From Aequorivita echinoideorum (GTDB lineage: Bacteria > Bacteroidota > Bacteroidia > Flavobacteriales > Flavobacteriaceae), in contig NZ_JAHCTB010000004.1 of the NCBI RefSeq assembly GCF_018476645.1, forward strand, positions 62,001-126,000: a stretch of 64,000 bases of DNA, read 5' to 3'. The notes below the pieces were generated by a model. It was not told the DNA's origin. It did not search any database and saw nothing but the letters and a program-made list of their open reading frames with translations. The position numbers were made by a program, and so were the translations under genes. This document shows, piece by piece, positions 61,749 through 64,000 of this stretch. How positions within the stretch are numbered: the stretch's first letter is position 1; each line of letters begins with the position of its first letter.

Positions 61749-62951
61749 TTATACAAAAACCCCAACCTCTTCCATACATTCACGCATCATTCTGTAAGTA
61801 CGCGCAATATCGTTGTCTAACCCTATACTGAAGCGTATCAATCCATCGCTTAAGCCCATTTCCTTTTGTTCCTCTTCGGGAATTTCTGATGACGTTGACG
61901 AACCCGGCGCACTGAACAGCGTTTTATAAAATCCAAGGCTTACCGCCAGATAACCCAAATTTCGTTCCTGCATCAACTCCATCAATTCATTTGCTTTATC
62001 AATACCACCCACATCGATGGTTAGCATTCCGCCAAATCCATATTCTTCATTCATCATTCGTTTAAATAATTGATGTCCGCTATGTGAGGGCAAGCCGGGA
62101 TATGCGGTTTTTAATCCATCAGCCTCAAACTTTTCAGCCAGATAAAGTGCATTTTCGCTATGCTGCTTTATTCTGATGTGAAGCGTTCGTAAATTTTTGA
62201 GAATGGAAGCCGCCCGCAGGCTGTCCATTGCAGGGCCCAAAAGCATATTGGCTCCGTCGTTTACATTCCGCAACGTATCAATAAATTCTTGGGTCCCGCA
62301 GGTCACGCCGCCCATGGTGTCGCTACTTCCGTTTATGAATTTTGTCAAACTATGCAAAACAACATCTGCCCCCAGGGTTGCTGGCGAAATGCTGAGGGGA
62401 GAAAATGTATTGTCTACCAAGAGTTGCAGGTTGTGTTTTTTGGCAATTTGGGACAAGCCTTCAATATCCGCAACTTCAAGAAGCGGATTGCTTACTGTTT
62501 CGCAATAAATAATTTTGGTTTTTTCTGAAATTGCTTCCTCCACGCTTTGAAGATTGGTAATATCTACAAAGGAGGTTTCAATGTTCAACCTTGGGGCAAA
62601 ATTCTTTAGAAAAGCATAGGTTCCACCATAAATCGTCCTGCTGCTAACAATGTGTTCCCCAGCCTTGCAGAGTTGTAAAATTGCAGGGGTTATGGCTCCC
62701 ATACCGCTGGCCGCAACATTTGCAGTCTCGGTGCCTTCCATTGCTGCCAAGGCTTGGCCTAAGTATAAATTAGATGGTGTGGAGTGGCGAGAGTACAGAT
62801 AGCAGCCATCCGCATTACCCTCAAATGTGTCGAACATGGTTTTGGCTGAAAGAAAAGTATACGTAGAGGAATCTGAAATGGAAGGATTCACGCCTCCAAA
62901 TTCCCCAAAATATTGTAAATCCTGAATTTTGTCTGCTGGTTTATAAGCCAT
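61749..62951 (-). CDS. PLP-dependent trans-sulfuration enzyme (cystathionine gamma-synthase / methionine gamma-lyase type)
   Basis: A 400-residue Cys/Met-metabolism PLP enzyme. The phosphate-binding YSRHSTPSNLYLGQALAAMEGTETANVAASGMGAI starts the fold, D180 (LLVDNTFSP) contacts the pyridine nitrogen, and K204 (HSLTKFINGSSD) forms the Schiff base. GFYKTLFSAPGSSTSSEIPEEEQKEMGLSDGLIRFSIGLDN is the C-terminal substrate region. The family covers cystathionine synthase and lyases and methionine gamma-lyase; the exact reaction cannot be fixed from sequence alone. It is transcribed divergently from lpdA. Confidence 0.9.
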   Translation of the reverse strand: MAYKPADKIQDLQYFGEFGGVNPSISDSSTYTFLSAKTMFDTFEGNADGCYLYSRHSTPSNLYLGQALAAMEGTETANVAASGMGAITPAILQLCKAGEHIVSSRTIYGGTYAFLKNFAPRLNIETSFVDITNLQSVEEAISEKTKIIYCETVSNPLLEVADIEGLSQIAKKHNLQLLVDNTFSPLSISPATLGADVVLHSLTKFINGSSDTMGGVTCGTQEFIDTLRNVNDGANMLLGPAMDSLRAASILKNLRTLHIRIKQHSENALYLAEKFEADGLKTAYPGLPSHSGHQLFKRMMNEEYGFGGMLTIDVGGIDKANELMELMQERNLGYLAVSLGFYKTLFSAPGSSTSSEIPEEEQKEMGLSDGLIRFSIGLDNDIARTYRMMRECMEEVGVFV

Positions 62952-63096
62952 TTTTTAAGTTTTCTGGTTTTCGGCAAAAATGCAAAAATTAAAAGGAAGA
63001 GTAAAATAATAATTGGTTTCATTTATCCTAATAACAGCTGTTTTATATAGCATCCAACTTCAAAGAAATAAACTTTTAAACTCCTATGCAGTATTG

Positions 63097-63104
63097 TACC
63101 TTTG
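63097..63104 (+). promoter_or_regulatory. -7 promoter element for lpdA
   Basis: TACCTTTG matches TAnnTTTG exactly and lies 28 bases before the ATG at 63133, giving a normal short leader. The -33 region shows only TTTTA, so the upstream half is weak. Confidence 0.55.
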
Positions 63105-63132
63105 TAATTCCATTTTTAAAAATTCTTATTTT

Positions 63133-64000
63133 ATGAGCAAATATGATGTAGCAGTAATAGGTTCTGGGCCTGGAGGATATGTAGCGGCAATCCGTTGCGC
63201 GCAGTTGGGTCTAAAAACCGCAATCATTGAAAAATATAGCGTATTGGGTGGCACATGCTTAAATGTGGGTTGCATTCCCAGTAAGGCACTCTTGGATTCT
63301 TCGCACCATTACGAGGATGCACTTAAGCATTTTGAGGAGCATGGAATTGAAATTCCAGGCGATATAAAATTGAATTTTAAAAAAATGATTGATCGAAAAG
63401 CATCCGTAGTCGAGCAAACTACTAAAGGAATTGCATTTTTGATGGATAAAAACAAAATTGATGTCTATACCGGAACGGGAGCTTTTAAGGACGCCACGCA
63501 CATTGATATTTCCGGCGAAAAGAATCAGACGATTGAAGCAAAAAATACCATTATTGCTACGGGAAGTAAGCCCGCCTCATTGCCATTCATAAAATTGGAT
63601 AAGGATAGAATCATAACTTCAACCGAAGCATTGAGCCTAAAAGAAATTCCAAAACATTTAATTGTAATTGGGGGAGGGGTAATAGGTCTGGAATTGGGAC
63701 AAGTGTACCGCCGTCTGGGCGCCGAAGTTTCTGTGGTGGAATTTATGGACAGAATTATCCCCACAATGGATGGGGCGCAAAGCAAGGAATTAATGAAAGT
63801 TATGAAAAAGCAAGGTGTAAAATTTTATGTTTCGCATAAGGTTTCGGCAGTCTCAAAAAAGGGAAAAAAGATTACCGTAACAGCTACGGATAAAAATGGT
63901 AAAGAAGTTTCATTTGAAGGTGATTATTGCCTTGTTTCGGTAGGAAGAAAGCCATTTACCGATGGTTTGAAGGCCGAAAACGCAGGGGTAAAAATAACCG
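63133..64000 (+). CDS. lpdA: Dihydrolipoyl dehydrogenase, 3'-truncated by the window
   Basis: The frame is open from the ATG at 63133 to the window end (289 codons). YDVAVIGSGPGGYVAAIRCAQLGLKTAIIEK is the FAD-binding loop, GGTCLNVGCIPSKALL holds the redox-active disulfide (Cys-x4-Cys), IIATGSKPASLP precedes the NAD domain, and HLIVIGGGVIGLELGQVYRRLGAEVSVVEFMDRI binds NAD. The dimerisation domain lies beyond the window. It is the E3 component of 2-oxoacid dehydrogenase complexes and the glycine cleavage system. Confidence 0.95.
   Translation, partial: MSKYDVAVIGSGPGGYVAAIRCAQLGLKTAIIEKYSVLGGTCLNVGCIPSKALLDSSHHYEDALKHFEEHGIEIPGDIKLNFKKMIDRKASVVEQTTKGIAFLMDKNKIDVYTGTGAFKDATHIDISGEKNQTIEAKNTIIATGSKPASLPFIKLDKDRIITSTEALSLKEIPKHLIVIGGGVIGLELGQVYRRLGAEVSVVEFMDRIIPTMDGAQSKELMKVMKKQGVKFYVSHKVSAVSKKGKKITVTATDKNGKEVSFEGDYCLVSVGRKPFTDGLKAENAGVKIT

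Overview
The window is AT-rich chromosomal DNA from a member of the Bacteroidota, most likely the family Flavobacteriaceae. Evidence for this is a type IX secretion C-terminal sorting domain on the protease at 59.7 kb, -7 promoter elements of the form TAnnTTTG with little Shine-Dalgarno signal, a LETM1-related protein, 2TM-domain proteins beside a LytS/LytTR pair, and DUF4331 proteins. Genus cannot be read from the sequence. No rRNA, tRNA, CRISPR array, integrase or transposase was seen.

Region by region. 0-8.3 kb: a partial membrane protein, a DUF1801/YdeI protein, a LytS-type kinase with two 2TM proteins and a LytTR regulator, a LETM1-related protein, two DUF4331 proteins, and an ECF sigma/anti-sigma pair. 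8.3-14.9 kb: an FMN reductase, pabB, a SatD-like regulator with a DUF3307 membrane protein, tilS and a secreted CocE/NonD hydrolase. 15.4-20 kb: a glycolytic cluster (pfkA, gapA, a BadF-type sugar kinase, pgi). 20-24.4 kb: a YifB/ComM AAA protein, a DUF2891 lipoprotein and an orphan contractile tail-sheath gene. 24.7-59.6 kb: a very large surface-glycan locus. 59.7-64 kb: a secreted subtilisin, a PLP-dependent trans-sulfuration enzyme and the start of lpdA.

The glycan locus holds an ABC-2 exporter (wzm/wzt), a methyltransferase, a sulfotransferase, about twenty glycosyltransferases, CMP-sialic-acid genes (neuA, neuB, neuC), a Wzy/WaaL-like membrane protein and a polyprenyl-phosphate sugar-1-phosphate transferase. 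The likely product is a sialylated, possibly sulfated and methylated capsule or O-antigen. The first half (about 27.5-41.8 kb) looks clearly more AT-rich than the second (45.2-59.6 kb), suggesting a more recently acquired or exchanged section.

Two repeat systems decorate this locus. (1) Four tracts with strict 7-bp periodicity but drifting unit sequence lie at gene junctions: before wzm, between wzm and wzt (two tracts, inverted around a four-helix-bundle gene) and exactly filling the neuB-neuC gap. One is translated as a 7-residue repeat at the N-terminus of Wzt; because 7 is not a multiple of 3, gain or loss of a unit could switch the exporter off. (2) A 2.5-kb island between neuA and neuB consists of eight ~155-bp long palindromes and four ~192-bp related units around a small GIY-YIG endonuclease gene whose stop codon almost abuts a repeat terminus. 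This resembles, in logic, a REP/RAYT pair but with a GIY-YIG nuclease. These two are the best candidates for undescribed biology in the window.
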